A model generated the notes under the pieces. The model made no database searches. It saw nothing but the letters and a program-made list of their open reading frames with translations, and was not told the origin of the DNA. Source: Reddybacter sp041277045 (GTDB lineage: Bacteria; Pseudomonadota; Gammaproteobacteria; Pseudomonadales; Porticoccaceae). Taken from it: DNA of 64,000 nucleotides. How positions within the stretch are numbered: position 1 is the first letter of the stretch; every line of letters starts with the position of its first letter. A program made the translations under genes and the position numbers. Below, piece after piece: positions 43,354 to 53,232 of the stretch. The DNA lies in contig JBGFSY010000004.1 of assembly GCA_041277045.1 (NCBI GenBank), positions 310,001-374,000 on the forward strand, read 5' to 3'.

Positions 43354-45255
43354 ATGTCCGCCACTCAGCAAGCCGAAACTATGGGCTTTCAAACAGAAGC
43401 CAAGCAACTACTGCATTTGATGATTCACTCCCTCTACAGCAATAAGGATATTTTCCTTCGAGAGCTGATTTCCAACGCCTCCGATGCCTGCGACAAGCTG
43501 CGCTTTGAAGGCCTGCAGCAGCCCGAGCTACTGGAGGGTGGTGATGAGTTGGTGGTCAAGATAGAGCTCGATGCCGAGGCCAATACGGTCACCATTACCG
43601 ACAATGGCATTGGCATGAGCCGCGACAATATTATTGCTCACCTGGGCACCATCGCCCGTTCCGGCACCGCTGAGTTTTGCAATGCCCTGAGTGGCGATGA
43701 GAAGAAAGACTCTCAGTTGATTGGTCAGTTCGGCGTGGGTTTCTACTCCGGCTTCCTGGTGGCTGACAAGCTAGTGGTTGAATCTCGCGCTGCCGGAGAG
43801 GCTGCCGATCAGGCCGTGCGCTGGAGCTGTGACGGCGAAGCCGAGTTCACCGTCGAAAACATTGAGCAGGCCGAACGCGGCACCAAAGTCATCCTGCACC
43901 TTAAAGACGATGCCGGTGAATACGCCAACGACTGGCGCCTGCGCAGTCTGGTGAAGAAGTATTCCGACCACATTGCCGTACCGGTTGAAATGCTCAAGCC
44001 GACGCCACCGCCAGCGGAAGATGAAAGCGAAGAAGATATTGTCGATGTACCGGAATTTGAGCGCGTCAATGCCGCCACGGCAATGTGGACGCGCCCGCGC
44101 AGTGAACTCAGCGAAGAGGACTACATCGAGTTCTACAAGCATGTCTCACACGATTTTCAAGACCCCATGACCTGGAGTCACAACCGGGTTGAGGGCAAGT
44201 TCGATTACACCAGCCTGATCTACATTCCCAGCCACGCCCCCTTCGATCTCTATAATCGCGATGGCGCCAAGGGTCTTAAACTCTATATTCAACGCACCTT
44301 TATCATGGATGACGCCGAGCAGTTTCTGCCGATGTTCCTGCGCTTTATCAAGGGCGTGGTCGACTGCTCCGACTTGCCACTCAATGTCTCACGAGAAATT
44401 CTTCAGGACAGCCCCGCTGTCGATAGCATTCGCTCGGCGTTGACCAAGCGGGTTCTCGACCAGCTGATAAAAATGGCCAAAGAACAGCCCGAGGATTACA
44501 AGAAAATTTGGGAAGCCTTTGGTTCCGTATTGAAAGAAGGCCCGGCCGAAGATTTCGCCAACAAAGAAAAGATTGCCGGCCTGCTGCGTTTCGCCAGTAC
44601 CCGTGAAGGCGATGAGCTGGTTTCACTGGCCGATTACGTCGCGAAGATGAAAACTGGCCAGGATAAGGTCTACTACCTGATCGCCGAAACCGATGTCGCC
44701 GCGAAAAATAGTTCCTACCTGGAAATCTTCCGCAAGCAGGGTATTGAGGTCTTGCTGCTGAGCGAGCGGGTCGACGAGTGGACCATGTCCAGCCTGCAAG
44801 AGTTTGATGGCAAGCCACTGCAGGATATTAGTCGTGGCGAGCTCGACCTGGGTGAACTCGGTGAAAGCAAGGAAGAGGCTGAAAAAGAAGCCACCGCCAT
44901 CAGTGACGATCTGCTGGGGCGAATTAAAACCGCATTAGCCGATCAGGTCGACGATGTACGCTCGACCACGCGTCTCACCGAGTCCCCCGCCTGTTTAGTA
45001 CTGGGCGAGGGCGATGTGGGCCCGCAAATGCGTAAAATCCTCGAGGCCGCTGGCCAGCCCGTGCCCGCCACCAAGCCGGTGCTCGAAATTAACCCCGATC
45101 ATCAGCTGCTTGCGCGACTGCAGGATGAGCAGGACAATGACAAGGTCGACGATTTGGTCGGCGTGATGTTTGACCAAGCGGTACTTTCCGCCGGTGAGCA
45201 GCTTGAAAACCCCGCGTTGTTTGTACAGCGTCTGAATCGTTTGTTGTTCAGTTAA
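43354..45255 (+). CDS. htpG: Molecular chaperone HtpG (Hsp90)
   Basis: A 633-residue Hsp90 protein that remodels client proteins with ATP. The GHKL ATPase domain shows ELISNASDACDKLR, DNGIGM, GTIARSGT and GQFGVGFYS; the middle domain has NVSREILQDSPAV; the C-terminal dimerisation domain ends in FVQRLNRLLF. The start at 43354 follows CAGGAGACC; the open frame to 43333 is only seven codons. A heat-shock-type promoter precedes it. Confidence 0.96.
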   Translation: MSATQQAETMGFQTEAKQLLHLMIHSLYSNKDIFLRELISNASDACDKLRFEGLQQPELLEGGDELVVKIELDAEANTVTITDNGIGMSRDNIIAHLGTIARSGTAEFCNALSGDEKKDSQLIGQFGVGFYSGFLVADKLVVESRAAGEAADQAVRWSCDGEAEFTVENIEQAERGTKVILHLKDDAGEYANDWRLRSLVKKYSDHIAVPVEMLKPTPPPAEDESEEDIVDVPEFERVNAATAMWTRPRSELSEEDYIEFYKHVSHDFQDPMTWSHNRVEGKFDYTSLIYIPSHAPFDLYNRDGAKGLKLYIQRTFIMDDAEQFLPMFLRFIKGVVDCSDLPLNVSREILQDSPAVDSIRSALTKRVLDQLIKMAKEQPEDYKKIWEAFGSVLKEGPAEDFANKEKIAGLLRFASTREGDELVSLADYVAKMKTGQDKVYYLIAETDVAAKNSSYLEIFRKQGIEVLLLSERVDEWTMSSLQEFDGKPLQDISRGELDLGELGESKEEAEKEATAISDDLLGRIKTALADQVDDVRSTTRLTESPACLVLGEGDVGPQMRKILEAAGQPVPATKPVLEINPDHQLLARLQDEQDNDKVDDLVGVMFDQAVLSAGEQLENPALFVQRLNRLLFS

Positions 45256-45371
45256 GTTAAAGCGACGGCGTTAAATCTACGCTAAGTTGTACTGGCACAG
45301 GGATGTGCTAGTACAACTTGTTTTGGGGGAGATAGAAGCTCTTTTTTAGGTAAAAAATTTCTGGAAAAATA

Positions 45372-46388
45372 GTGAAAAACAAAAAAATCACCGTGCTCGG
45401 TGGTGGCAGTTTTGGTACGGCGATTGCCAATATGGTGGCCAGCAATGGCTACCCGGTAACCCTGTGGATGCGCGATGCAGAAAACGCCCGCCATTGTATG
45501 GACGCCGGCGAGAATACACCTTATTTGCCGGGCTATAAGCTCGAGCCAAACCTGCAGGTGAGCGCCGACATCGAGGCTGCCCTGGCAGGGGCCGAGGTGG
45601 TTTTTTTCTCGATCCCCAGCAAGGCCTTTCGCGGTGTCTGCCAGCAGGTGGCCGGGCTGATTCCATCACAAACCATGGTGGTGAGTACAGTTAAGGGCAT
45701 TGAGGGTGAGAGCTTTAAATTAATGAGCGAGATCTTGGCCGAGGAGCTCGATAGCCCGCGCATCGGTGTGATCAGTGGCCCCAACCTAGCTCAGGAAGTG
45801 GCCGCTCGGGAAATCACCGCGACGGTGATTGCCAGTGATGATCCACAGGTCTGCCAAACAGTACAGGCGGTTCTGCAGACGGCCTTCTTTCGGGTCTACG
45901 CCAATAGCGACCGCTACGGGGTCGAATTGGCCGGAGCCTTAAAAAACATTTACGCCATTGCCGCCGGCATGGCCGCGTCTCTGCAGGTGGGGCAAAACAC
46001 CGTGGGTGTATTGATCACCCGCAGTCTGGCAGAAATGACCCGCTTTGCGGCTCACCTCGGTGCCGACCCGATGACCTTTCTCGGCTTGAGTGGAGTGGGT
46101 GATTTGTTCGTGACCTGTGCCTCAGAGTTGAGCCGCAATTACCGCATTGGCTATGCTTTGGGTGAAGGCAAGAGCCTTGAGCAGGCCATCATTGATGTAG
46201 GGCAGGTGGCGGAAGGTGTTAACACCACGCGCATCGTCAAAGAAAAAGCCGAGCAGCTGGGCATTAATATGCCGCTGGCGAGTGGTCTCTACGATGTGAT
46301 GTTTAAAGGCGGCTCATTGCCTCGGGTACTTCTGAGAGTGATGCTGTCTGAGCAGTCTGATGATGTTGAATTCAGGGTTAACAGCTAG
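45372..46388 (+). CDS. gpsA: Glycerol-3-phosphate dehydrogenase [NAD(P)+] GpsA
   Basis: Makes sn-glycerol-3-phosphate from dihydroxyacetone phosphate for phospholipid synthesis. The 338 residues begin with the nucleotide motif VLGGGSFGTAIANM; SGPNLAQEV, ELAGALKNIYAIAAGMA (catalytic lysine) and FLGLSGVGDLFVTC are present. It starts with GTG; the Shine-Dalgarno sequence is weak (TGGA). It lies between htpG and sixA in the same direction. Confidence 0.94.
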   Translation: MKNKKITVLGGGSFGTAIANMVASNGYPVTLWMRDAENARHCMDAGENTPYLPGYKLEPNLQVSADIEAALAGAEVVFFSIPSKAFRGVCQQVAGLIPSQTMVVSTVKGIEGESFKLMSEILAEELDSPRIGVISGPNLAQEVAAREITATVIASDDPQVCQTVQAVLQTAFFRVYANSDRYGVELAGALKNIYAIAAGMAASLQVGQNTVGVLITRSLAEMTRFAAHLGADPMTFLGLSGVGDLFVTCASELSRNYRIGYALGEGKSLEQAIIDVGQVAEGVNTTRIVKEKAEQLGINMPLASGLYDVMFKGGSLPRVLLRVMLSEQSDDVEFRVNS

Positions 46389-46449
46389 GGATTCATCGTC
46401 CGTTAAAGTTTAGAGTCTTGTTTATTAAGCGTTGAATACAGAGGTCATT

Positions 46450-46908
46450 ATGGATTTGTTCTTTCTTCGCCATGGCGAAGCTGAACCCCGCGCCGCCAGT
46501 GATGCGGAGCGCCAGCTGACACCCGCTGGTGAAAGCGATGTGCTAGGGGTCATTGAATCCCGTCGAGCTGAGCTGGCTGCAGTTGAGCTCATTGTTACCA
46601 GCCCTTACAAGCGGGCATTGCAAACCGCAAAAATTGCCGCCCAAGCTCTGGGCTTTGATCAGGAGCTACTGGTTACCGAGCAGCTCGAGCCGGGCGGAGA
46701 GCCGCAGGCTTTATTCCACTTTATCGACGTCCTCGATGCTAAGTCCATATTGTTGGTGACACACCAGCCACTGGTGGGCGATGTACTGAGTCTGCTCAGC
46801 GGTGATAATATCTGGCTGGCCATGGGCACGGCAAATTTGGTGGCTCTGCAGACTGAAGCGCCAGTGCCGGGTTTTGCCGATGTTCGCTGGGCACAGACTC
46901 CCGCCTGA
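46450..46908 (+). CDS. sixA: Phosphohistidine phosphatase SixA
   Basis: A 152-residue histidine phosphatase of the phosphoglycerate-mutase superfamily. The catalytic R7-H8-G9 motif is FFLRHGEAEPR; a second arginine is in SPYKRALQTA and the second histidine in VTHQPLVGDV. SixA dephosphorylates phosphohistidine, including on the nitrogen PTS protein NPr in E. coli. The ATG at 46450 has GAGG upstream and gives the usual N-terminus. Confidence 0.92.
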   Translation: MDLFFLRHGEAEPRAASDAERQLTPAGESDVLGVIESRRAELAAVELIVTSPYKRALQTAKIAAQALGFDQELLVTEQLEPGGEPQALFHFIDVLDAKSILLVTHQPLVGDVLSLLSGDNIWLAMGTANLVALQTEAPVPGFADVRWAQTPA

Positions 46909-46970
46909 GGCTATTTCTCGGCACGCCCTCAGTTGATACTAGTAATGATAACCAACGAAAACTTCAGCTA

Positions 46971-47849
46971 ATGACTTCAACAAACGCACCTCTTTTAAAC
47001 AAGGCTATCGAACACCGTTTTGATAATCACGGCATCAGCCTGGCGGCTGTGGAGTGGGGTGATCCCGATGGCCTGCCGGTCATCGCTCTGCACGGTTGGC
47101 TCGATAACGCCGCTAGTTTTGCGCCCCTGGCTGCAAGGCTGGAGGGGGTACGTTTGATTGCCCTCGATCTTGCCGGCCACGGCTTAAGCGATCATCGCTC
47201 CCTAGATAACACCTACAATATCTGGCAGGACGTGGCCGACGTTTACGCGGTGGTAGAGCAGTTGGGCTTGACGACATTTGCCCTGCTCGGCCACTCGCGA
47301 GGGGCAATGGTTGCCACTCTGACGACAGGCACTTATCCAGAACGCGTCAGCCACCTCGGCTTAATCGACAGCTTCGTGCCTCAGGCTAAAGGCGAGACTG
47401 AGTTGCCGGAGCAGTTGGCGCTGTCTATCGCAGACAAGCACCTGCGCTTACGGCGCGAGCCTCGTGTTTATGTCACACGCGATGAAGCTATCGCCTCGCG
47501 TACCCGTCGGGGTGAAACGCCATTGTCGCTGGCATCGGCCAATCTTATTGCCGAGCGAGGTTTGCGGCGTGAAGGGGAGGGTTTTCGCTGGCGTGCCGAT
47601 GAGAAGCTAAAGGTGGCTTCAGAGGTCAAGTTAACGCGCGCCATTGTCCAGGCTTTTGTAGAGCGCATGCAATGCCCGAGTTTACTGTTGCTCTCCGACC
47701 CGCAACGAATGGAACGCTTTTACGGTATGGAGCAGTATGCGCCGGGGCTTGTCGTTGAAATCATCGAAGGGACTCACCATTTTCATATGGAAGAAACCGT
47801 CGTTGCCACCGCCCAGTGCTTGAATCACTTTTATCGGTCAGACGCGTGA
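46971..47849 (+). CDS. Alpha/beta-fold hydrolase
   Basis: A 292-residue MhpC-like hydrolase. The oxyanion region is ALHGWLDNAASF, the nucleophile is in GHSRGAM (GxSxG), the acid lies near LLSDPQRM and the base is one of the histidines in EGTHHFHME. No signal peptide. The substrate is unknown. Its stop overlaps the GTG start of the DUF1289 gene (GTGA). Confidence 0.9.
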   Translation: MTSTNAPLLNKAIEHRFDNHGISLAAVEWGDPDGLPVIALHGWLDNAASFAPLAARLEGVRLIALDLAGHGLSDHRSLDNTYNIWQDVADVYAVVEQLGLTTFALLGHSRGAMVATLTTGTYPERVSHLGLIDSFVPQAKGETELPEQLALSIADKHLRLRREPRVYVTRDEAIASRTRRGETPLSLASANLIAERGLRREGEGFRWRADEKLKVASEVKLTRAIVQAFVERMQCPSLLLLSDPQRMERFYGMEQYAPGLVVEIIEGTHHFHMEETVVATAQCLNHFYRSDA

Positions 47850-48319
47850 CTAAACCCATCGCCACACCCTGCATCGGCATTTGCTCATCGGGCATGGGTG
47901 ATGATGTGTGCCGAGGCTGCCATCGCTTTGCCCACGAGGTCGTCAACTGGAACGGCTATCGCGAAGAGCAGCGCGTTGTGGTATTTGAAAGGCTGGATTC
48001 ACTATTGATTCAGATTCTTAATAACAAAATACAGCTTGTTGATATTAGTTTATTAAATGCAAAATTGACGGCGGCAAGCATCGCTTTTCGACAACAGAGT
48101 GACCCCCATTGCTGGGTTTATGCCCTGTTGAAAAAGACTCGTGGCGCAGGCCTTGATACAACGGACTGGGGCTTTCGCCTGTTAACTAGTTATGTGGATA
48201 TAGCGTTGCCGAGTTTCTATGAAGAGCTTGAAAGGGAGCTCTATCGACTCTCCCAAGCCCACTATCAGCGCTATGTTGCGCCGGGTATAGTGGCGATAAG
48301 TAAGCATTCAAATAACTAG
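47846..48319 (+). CDS. DUF1289 protein with C-terminal extension
   Basis: A 157-residue protein starting with GTG. The N-terminal 45 residues are the DUF1289 cysteine motif (TPCIGICSSGMGDDVCRGCHRF; C9, C13, C22, C25), probably binding zinc or an iron-sulfur centre. The remaining 110 residues, helical and with DPHCWVYALL, go beyond the usual 60-80-residue form, although extended versions occur in Pseudomonas-like genomes. Translationally coupled to the hydrolase gene. Function unknown. Confidence 0.82.
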   Translation: MTKPIATPCIGICSSGMGDDVCRGCHRFAHEVVNWNGYREEQRVVVFERLDSLLIQILNNKIQLVDISLLNAKLTAASIAFRQQSDPHCWVYALLKKTRGAGLDTTDWGFRLLTSYVDIALPSFYEELERELYRLSQAHYQRYVAPGIVAISKHSNN

Positions 48320-48341
48320 AAAATTTTCTGGAGAAAATATT

Positions 48342-48986
48342 ATGTTTAAACTTTATGGTTTTCCTGTGAGCAACTACTACAACATGGTCAAGCTGACTTT
48401 ATTGGAAAAAGGTTTTGAGTTTGAAGAGGTCATCACCCTGCCGAGTCAGGAAGATGACTTTCTCAGTAAAAGCCCTATGGGCAAAGTCCCCTGCCTGGAA
48501 GTTAAAGAGGGGCCGCTGAGTGAAACCAATGTGATCTTTGATTTTCTCGAGGACTTGTCACCAGATGTTCCGCTTTATCCCGAAGATCCCTATCAGCGCG
48601 CCAAGGTGAGAGAGCTGAGTAAATCTATCGAGCTTTATCTGGAGCTGGTGGTTCGGCAGTTATTCGGCATTGCTTTGTTCGGTGCTCCGGCTGACGAACA
48701 GCTAAACGCGAAGGTTAACGAGCAGCTTGATAAAGGCGTGGCCGCACTGAATCGCATCCTGATTTTCTCACCTTTTGCTGCCGGTGAGGTAATGACCTAC
48801 GCCGACTTTATGCTCTATTACAGCGTTACCCTGGGCAATATGGCGACGAAAAAGGCATTGGGTCGCGACCTGTGTGACGACCTGCCAGGCCTTGCTGGCT
48901 GGCTAACGTTGATGGATGGCAATCCACTGGTGCAAAAGGTCAATGCCGACCGTGATGAGGCGCTGAAAGGGATGATGGCTAAATGA
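48342..48986 (+). CDS. Glutathione S-transferase family protein
   Basis: A 214-residue GST: thioredoxin-like N-terminal domain (KLYGFPVSNYYNMVKLTLLEKG, KSPMGKVPCLEV with the cis-proline, LSETNVIFDFLED) and an all-helical C-terminal domain. The substrate is unknown. The start follows TGGAGAA. It lies between the DUF1289 gene and miaE, all in the same direction. Confidence 0.9.
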   Translation: MFKLYGFPVSNYYNMVKLTLLEKGFEFEEVITLPSQEDDFLSKSPMGKVPCLEVKEGPLSETNVIFDFLEDLSPDVPLYPEDPYQRAKVRELSKSIELYLELVVRQLFGIALFGAPADEQLNAKVNEQLDKGVAALNRILIFSPFAAGEVMTYADFMLYYSVTLGNMATKKALGRDLCDDLPGLAGWLTLMDGNPLVQKVNADRDEALKGMMAK

Positions 48987-49017
48987 CACTTTGCACTGAA
49001 ACGGGGGTGAGCGCTTC

Positions 49018-49638
49018 TTGAGTGATCTCGATGAAATTGCGGCCTTTCTACCCTGTGTGACACCCGATGCCTGGATAGAGGCCGCGTTACAAAACCAAAA
49101 TATTCTGCTGATTGATCACGCCAACTGCGAGAAAAAAGCCGCTAGCACCGCCCTCAATTTAATGTTCCGCTACATTGAGCACTATCAACTGCTACACAAA
49201 ATGTCGCGCCTGGCCCGTGAAGAGTTGCGCCATTTTGAGCAAGTGATCGCCTTGATGGAAAAGCGCGATATTGTCTACGAGTCCTTGCCTGCGGCTAATT
49301 ATGCCGGTGAGCTGCGCAAACTGGTGTCGACCTGGGAGCCGATGCGACTGATCGATATATTGGTGGCCGGTGCCTTGATAGAAGCGCGCTCCTGCGAGCG
49401 CTTTGCCAAGCTGGCCCCCCATTTGGATGAAGAGCTGTCGGCGTTTTATCTCTCTCTGTTGAAATCAGAAGCGCGCCACTTTAAAGACTACCTGACCTTG
49501 GCCCGCGAGGTCGCCGCTGCCCACAGCAAGCCCATTGACGTTGACGAGCGCATTGCAGTTTTTTCTGCAAAGGAAAAACAGCTGATTGAAGAGCCTTGTG
49601 ATGAATTTCGCTTTCACTCCGGGCCGCCGCTAACTTAG
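49018..49638 (+). CDS. miaE: tRNA 2-methylthio-N6-isopentenyladenosine hydroxylase MiaE
   Basis: A 206-residue non-haem diiron monooxygenase that hydroxylates ms2i6A37 in tRNA. The ferritin-like helices carry iron ligands in EELRHFEQV, EARSCERF and SEARHFKDY. It uses a TTG start, with GGGGGTGAG 8-12 nt upstream; the first in-frame ATG is too far inside. miaA and miaB are not in this window. Confidence 0.92.
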   Translation: MSDLDEIAAFLPCVTPDAWIEAALQNQNILLIDHANCEKKAASTALNLMFRYIEHYQLLHKMSRLAREELRHFEQVIALMEKRDIVYESLPAANYAGELRKLVSTWEPMRLIDILVAGALIEARSCERFAKLAPHLDEELSAFYLSLLKSEARHFKDYLTLAREVAAAHSKPIDVDERIAVFSAKEKQLIEEPCDEFRFHSGPPLT

Positions 49639-49665
49639 TTTTTATTGGCTAGCGTTATGCCGTTT

Positions 49666-50391
49666 TTAAATATCAAACGATGAAAGCTTCAGCTCCTCTT
49701 CATTTGCGCTAACAACCCAACCTTTACTCCCCCAGTCCCCAAGCACAATCCGCCGCGCCGCCGTGCCGTCATCGAGCACCAGCTCGTGGCAGCAGGGTCG
49801 ATGGGTGTGGCCGTGAATCATGGTCGCTACGCCGTATTCAGCCATCAATGCCGTCACGCTGGCGGGGGTGACATCCATAATACTGGCGCTTTTATTACTG
49901 TTAGCCGCCATGCTTCTCTCGCGTCCCTTAATGCCGATATTCTGGCGGGTTTTTAGGGGCAGGCGGCGCATCAAGCTGAGTAGCAAGGGGTTGCGAATAC
50001 GGCGGCGAAACTTCTGGTAGGCGACATCATCCGTGCACAGGGTATCGCCGTGCAGTATCAGCGCTTGTTCGTTGCCGAGTGATACCAGGGCGTGATCTTG
50101 TAGCAGGATGGCACCGGTCTCTTGGGCAAAGCGTTTGCCAATGGCGAAGTCGCGATTGCCGTGGAGGAAATATAAGCGGGTGCCACCGTCGGTGAGGGCG
50201 CGCAGGGCGCGAATGACCTGTCGAGAGAGCGCGGCGGGGTCGTCATCGCCAATCCAGGCTTCAAACAGGTCGCCGAGAATATACAGCGCCTCGGCCTCGG
50301 CGGCAGAGCTTTGTAAAAATTGGAAAAAGGCCGCGTTAATTTCGGGCCGTTCGGCACACAGGTGGAGATCGGAAATAAAGAGGATGGTCAA
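49666..50391 (-). CDS. lpxH: UDP-2,3-diacylglucosamine diphosphatase LpxH
   Basis: Makes lipid X in lipid A synthesis at the inner-membrane face. The 241 residues contain the metallophosphoesterase motifs FISDLHL, GDLFEAWIGDD, HGNRDF, HGDTLCTDD and HGHTHRP. It lies downstream of ppiB in the same direction (45 nt gap) and is divergent overall from glnS and cysS, as in Pseudomonas. Confidence 0.94.
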   Translation of the reverse strand: MTILFISDLHLCAERPEINAAFFQFLQSSAAEAEALYILGDLFEAWIGDDDPAALSRQVIRALRALTDGGTRLYFLHGNRDFAIGKRFAQETGAILLQDHALVSLGNEQALILHGDTLCTDDVAYQKFRRRIRNPLLLSLMRRLPLKTRQNIGIKGRERSMAANSNKSASIMDVTPASVTALMAEYGVATMIHGHTHRPCCHELVLDDGTAARRIVLGDWGSKGWVVSANEEELKLSSFDI

Positions 50392-50436
50392 AGGGGAAGA
50401 CGCTCGATCAACATATAACGATCTTCCCCGTTCACG

Positions 50437-50946
50437 TTATAGCGCCGCGTAGGCCTCGGAGATCGAGGTGCTCTCAATGACGATGGTCTCTGTCGGTACG
50501 TCTTGATGGGGGCCTTTGTTGCCGGTGGCCACGGCCTTGATTTTGTCGACAATGTCCATGCCATCAACGACTTTACCGAAGACTGCATAGCCCCAGCCCT
50601 GGTCGGTGGGAGCGGTGTGGTTGAGGAAGTGGTTGTCGGCAATGTTGATAAAGAACTGTGACGAGGCGGAGTCGGGAACCATGGTGCGGGCCATCGCCAA
50701 GGTGCCGCTGTCGTTGCTGAGGCCGTTGTCGGCTTCGTTTTTGATGGACTCGCGCGTGCTCTTCTCGCTCATATCTTCGTTCATGCCGCCGCCCTGAATC
50801 ATAAAGCCGGGGATCACGCGGTGAAAGATAGTGCCGGCATAGAACTCATCGCGGCAGTACTGCAGGAAGTTGGCGGCACTGATGGGCGCCTTGTCAAAAT
50901 CCAGTTCAATGGCAATGTCGCCGTGGTTGGTGTGAAGAGTAATCAT
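50437..50946 (-). CDS. ppiB: Peptidyl-prolyl cis-trans isomerase B (cyclophilin)
   Basis: A 169-residue cytoplasmic cyclophilin with no signal peptide. Active-site segments are IFHRVIPGFMIQGG, ASSQFFINI and YAVFGKVVDGMDIVDKI. Transcribed with lpxH. Confidence 0.95.
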   Translation of the reverse strand: MITLHTNHGDIAIELDFDKAPISAANFLQYCRDEFYAGTIFHRVIPGFMIQGGGMNEDMSEKSTRESIKNEADNGLSNDSGTLAMARTMVPDSASSQFFINIADNHFLNHTAPTDQGWGYAVFGKVVDGMDIVDKIKAVATGNKGPHQDVPTETIVIESTSISEAYAAL

Positions 50947-51126
50947 AATAGGGCCTGCACTGGTGAGTGGGACTGCTGGTGGGGTGGGAACTACCTAGGA
51001 TGGGGATGATAAGGGCTTTGCCGGAAGATTGGAATAATCGGTTTATCAAAGCTAGCTCAGACCGTTATAATTCGCGCCTGATTTTGCTCGGCGATGGCCT
51101 AGTGACACATTGTTAAAGGCGTTAGC

Positions 51127-51381
51127 ATGTACAAAAGAACCCTAGTCTTAACGCTTATTTTCTTATCTGTGGCGCTATTGTCCCTCGTGGCCATACAGGT
51201 CCTAGTGTTTTTTGCCATTCTGGGCCTAGGGCTGTGTGCTTACGCGATGTACAAGGGTAAGCCGCGCGATAGTTTTACCTTACTGTCGGGCCTGGTGGTT
51301 TTAAGCACACCGCTGGCGATGTTTTTATTGGGCTTGGCCGTCAAAGCATGGCTGCTCAGCTTCTCCACAGAAACATTATGA
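51127..51381 (+). CDS. Small predicted membrane protein
   Basis: An 84-residue protein with two or three hydrophobic segments (about 6-40 and 52-76) and a short basic loop (YKGKPRD). AAAGG lies 7 nt upstream of the ATG. No known family. It is in the same direction as glnS, 100 nt upstream. Confidence 0.6.
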   Translation: MYKRTLVLTLIFLSVALLSLVAIQVLVFFAILGLGLCAYAMYKGKPRDSFTLLSGLVVLSTPLAMFLLGLAVKAWLLSFSTETL

Positions 51382-51480
51382 CGGCGGCCGATATTGTTTG
51401 CGGCCGAACCTGTAAATGACCCGCTGTCCTGACACTTGGCCGCGATAATATTCACTTTACCTACTAACTGAAGACTGACA

Positions 51481-53166
51481 ATGGATGATTCTAGCCCCAC
51501 CGACAAGCCGCTCAACTTTATACAGCAAGTCATAAAGAGTGATCTGCAATCTTCTGTCAGTAAAGAAGTGGTGACGCGCTTTCCACCCGAGCCCAATGGT
51601 TATTTACACATTGGTCACGCCAAGGCGATTTGCGTCAATTTTGGTCTCGCCGCCGAGTTCGACGGTATATGTCGCCTGCGCTTTGACGACACCAATCCGG
51701 ACAAAGAAAGCGATGAGTTCGTGCAGGCGATTATTGCAGACGTGCGCTGGCTGGGCTTTCAGTGGCAGGGTGAGGTGCGCTTTGCCTCCGACTATTTCGG
51801 CCAGCTCTACGAGTGGGCGGTGGCGCTGGTCAATGCGGGCAAGGCCTATATCTGTGAGCTGACACCGGAGCAAACTCGGGAATACCGTGGCTCGCTGACC
51901 GAACCCGGTAAAAACAGCCCCTACCGTGATCGCCCCGCCAGCGAGAGTCTCGCGTTGTTAGCGCAAATGCGCACCGGCGCTATTGCCGAGGGCCTGATGA
52001 CCCTGCGCGCCAAAATTGATATGACGGCGCCGAATATCAATCTGCGTGACCCCGTCTTATACCGTGTTAAACGCGTACCTCATCACCGCACCGGTAGTGA
52101 GTGGAACATCTACCCCTCCTACGATTTCGCCCACGGTCAGGAGGACGCCATTGAGGGCGTTAGTCACTCCATTTGCACCCTCGAGTTTGCCGACCATCGG
52201 CCCCTGTACGAGTGGTTTATTGACAACCTGCCCGTGCCCGCCAAACCTCGGCAGTTTGAGTTCGGTCGCCTGAATTTAAATTACACCGTGACCAGCAAGC
52301 GCAAATTGCGTCAATTGGTTGAAGAGAATATTGTCGATGGCTGGGACGACCCGCGCATGCCGACCCTATCGGGCCTGCGCCGTCGCGGCGTCACCTCGGT
52401 GGCGGTGCGTGAATTTTGTGACAGCCTGGCTGTGTCGAAAACCGACGGCACCGTCGACATGGCCCAGCTCGACCACTTTATTCGCCACGACCTCAACGAC
52501 AATGCGCCACGCGCGATGTGCGTACTCAAGCCCTTAAAGGTGACCTTGACCACTTGGCAAGAGGGCGAGGTCGAAACGTTGACGGCTCCTTGCCACCCCA
52601 ATCGCGAAGAGCTGGGCGAGCGCGCGCTGCCCTTTGGCCGCACGCTGTACATTGACCGCGCCGACTTTAGCGACGACACCACGCTATCGCGCAAGAAGTT
52701 TAAGCGCCTGGTGCTCGGCCAGTTTGTGCGCCTGCGTGGCGCCTATGTGATTAAAGCCGATGGTGTGGTGACGGATGAAGCGGGCGAGATTGTCGAAATC
52801 ATCGCCAGCATCGTACCCGGCACCGTCGGTGAAAATCCGCCCGAGGGCATGAAGCCCCGTGGTGTGATTCACTGGGTCAGTGCCGAGCACAGTATCGACT
52901 GCGAAGTGCGTCTCTACGACCGCCTGTTCAGCGAGGCCGACCCCGATGGCGGCGGCAAAAACTTCCTCGACAGTGTGAACCCACATTCTTTGGAGATATT
53001 ACAAGGCTGCAAGGCCGAGCAGAGTCTGGCCAGTGCCACCCCGCAGGAGCACTATCAGTTTGAGCGCGAGGGTTATTTCTGTCTCGACAGTCGTTGCGCC
53101 AGTGCCGACAAGCCGGTGTTTAACCGCACCATTGGCCTGCGTGATAATTGGCAACAGAAGAAATAG
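51481..53166 (+). CDS. glnS: Glutaminyl-tRNA synthetase
   Basis: Class I synthetase, 561 residues. The HIGH motif is in PPEPNGYLHIGHAKA and the KMSKS equivalent is VTSKRKL; the C-terminal anticodon-binding beta-barrels follow. Its presence means the organism charges tRNA-Gln directly. 66 nt upstream of cysS in the same direction, as in Pseudomonas. Confidence 0.97.
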   Translation: MDDSSPTDKPLNFIQQVIKSDLQSSVSKEVVTRFPPEPNGYLHIGHAKAICVNFGLAAEFDGICRLRFDDTNPDKESDEFVQAIIADVRWLGFQWQGEVRFASDYFGQLYEWAVALVNAGKAYICELTPEQTREYRGSLTEPGKNSPYRDRPASESLALLAQMRTGAIAEGLMTLRAKIDMTAPNINLRDPVLYRVKRVPHHRTGSEWNIYPSYDFAHGQEDAIEGVSHSICTLEFADHRPLYEWFIDNLPVPAKPRQFEFGRLNLNYTVTSKRKLRQLVEENIVDGWDDPRMPTLSGLRRRGVTSVAVREFCDSLAVSKTDGTVDMAQLDHFIRHDLNDNAPRAMCVLKPLKVTLTTWQEGEVETLTAPCHPNREELGERALPFGRTLYIDRADFSDDTTLSRKKFKRLVLGQFVRLRGAYVIKADGVVTDEAGEIVEIIASIVPGTVGENPPEGMKPRGVIHWVSAEHSIDCEVRLYDRLFSEADPDGGGKNFLDSVNPHSLEILQGCKAEQSLASATPQEHYQFEREGYFCLDSRCASADKPVFNRTIGLRDNWQQKK

Positions 53167-53232
53167 TTTATTGGTACGTTTTATTTTAATGCGATTTATT
53201 TTCAGTGAAGCAACGGTGAGAGAAAAGTAACA

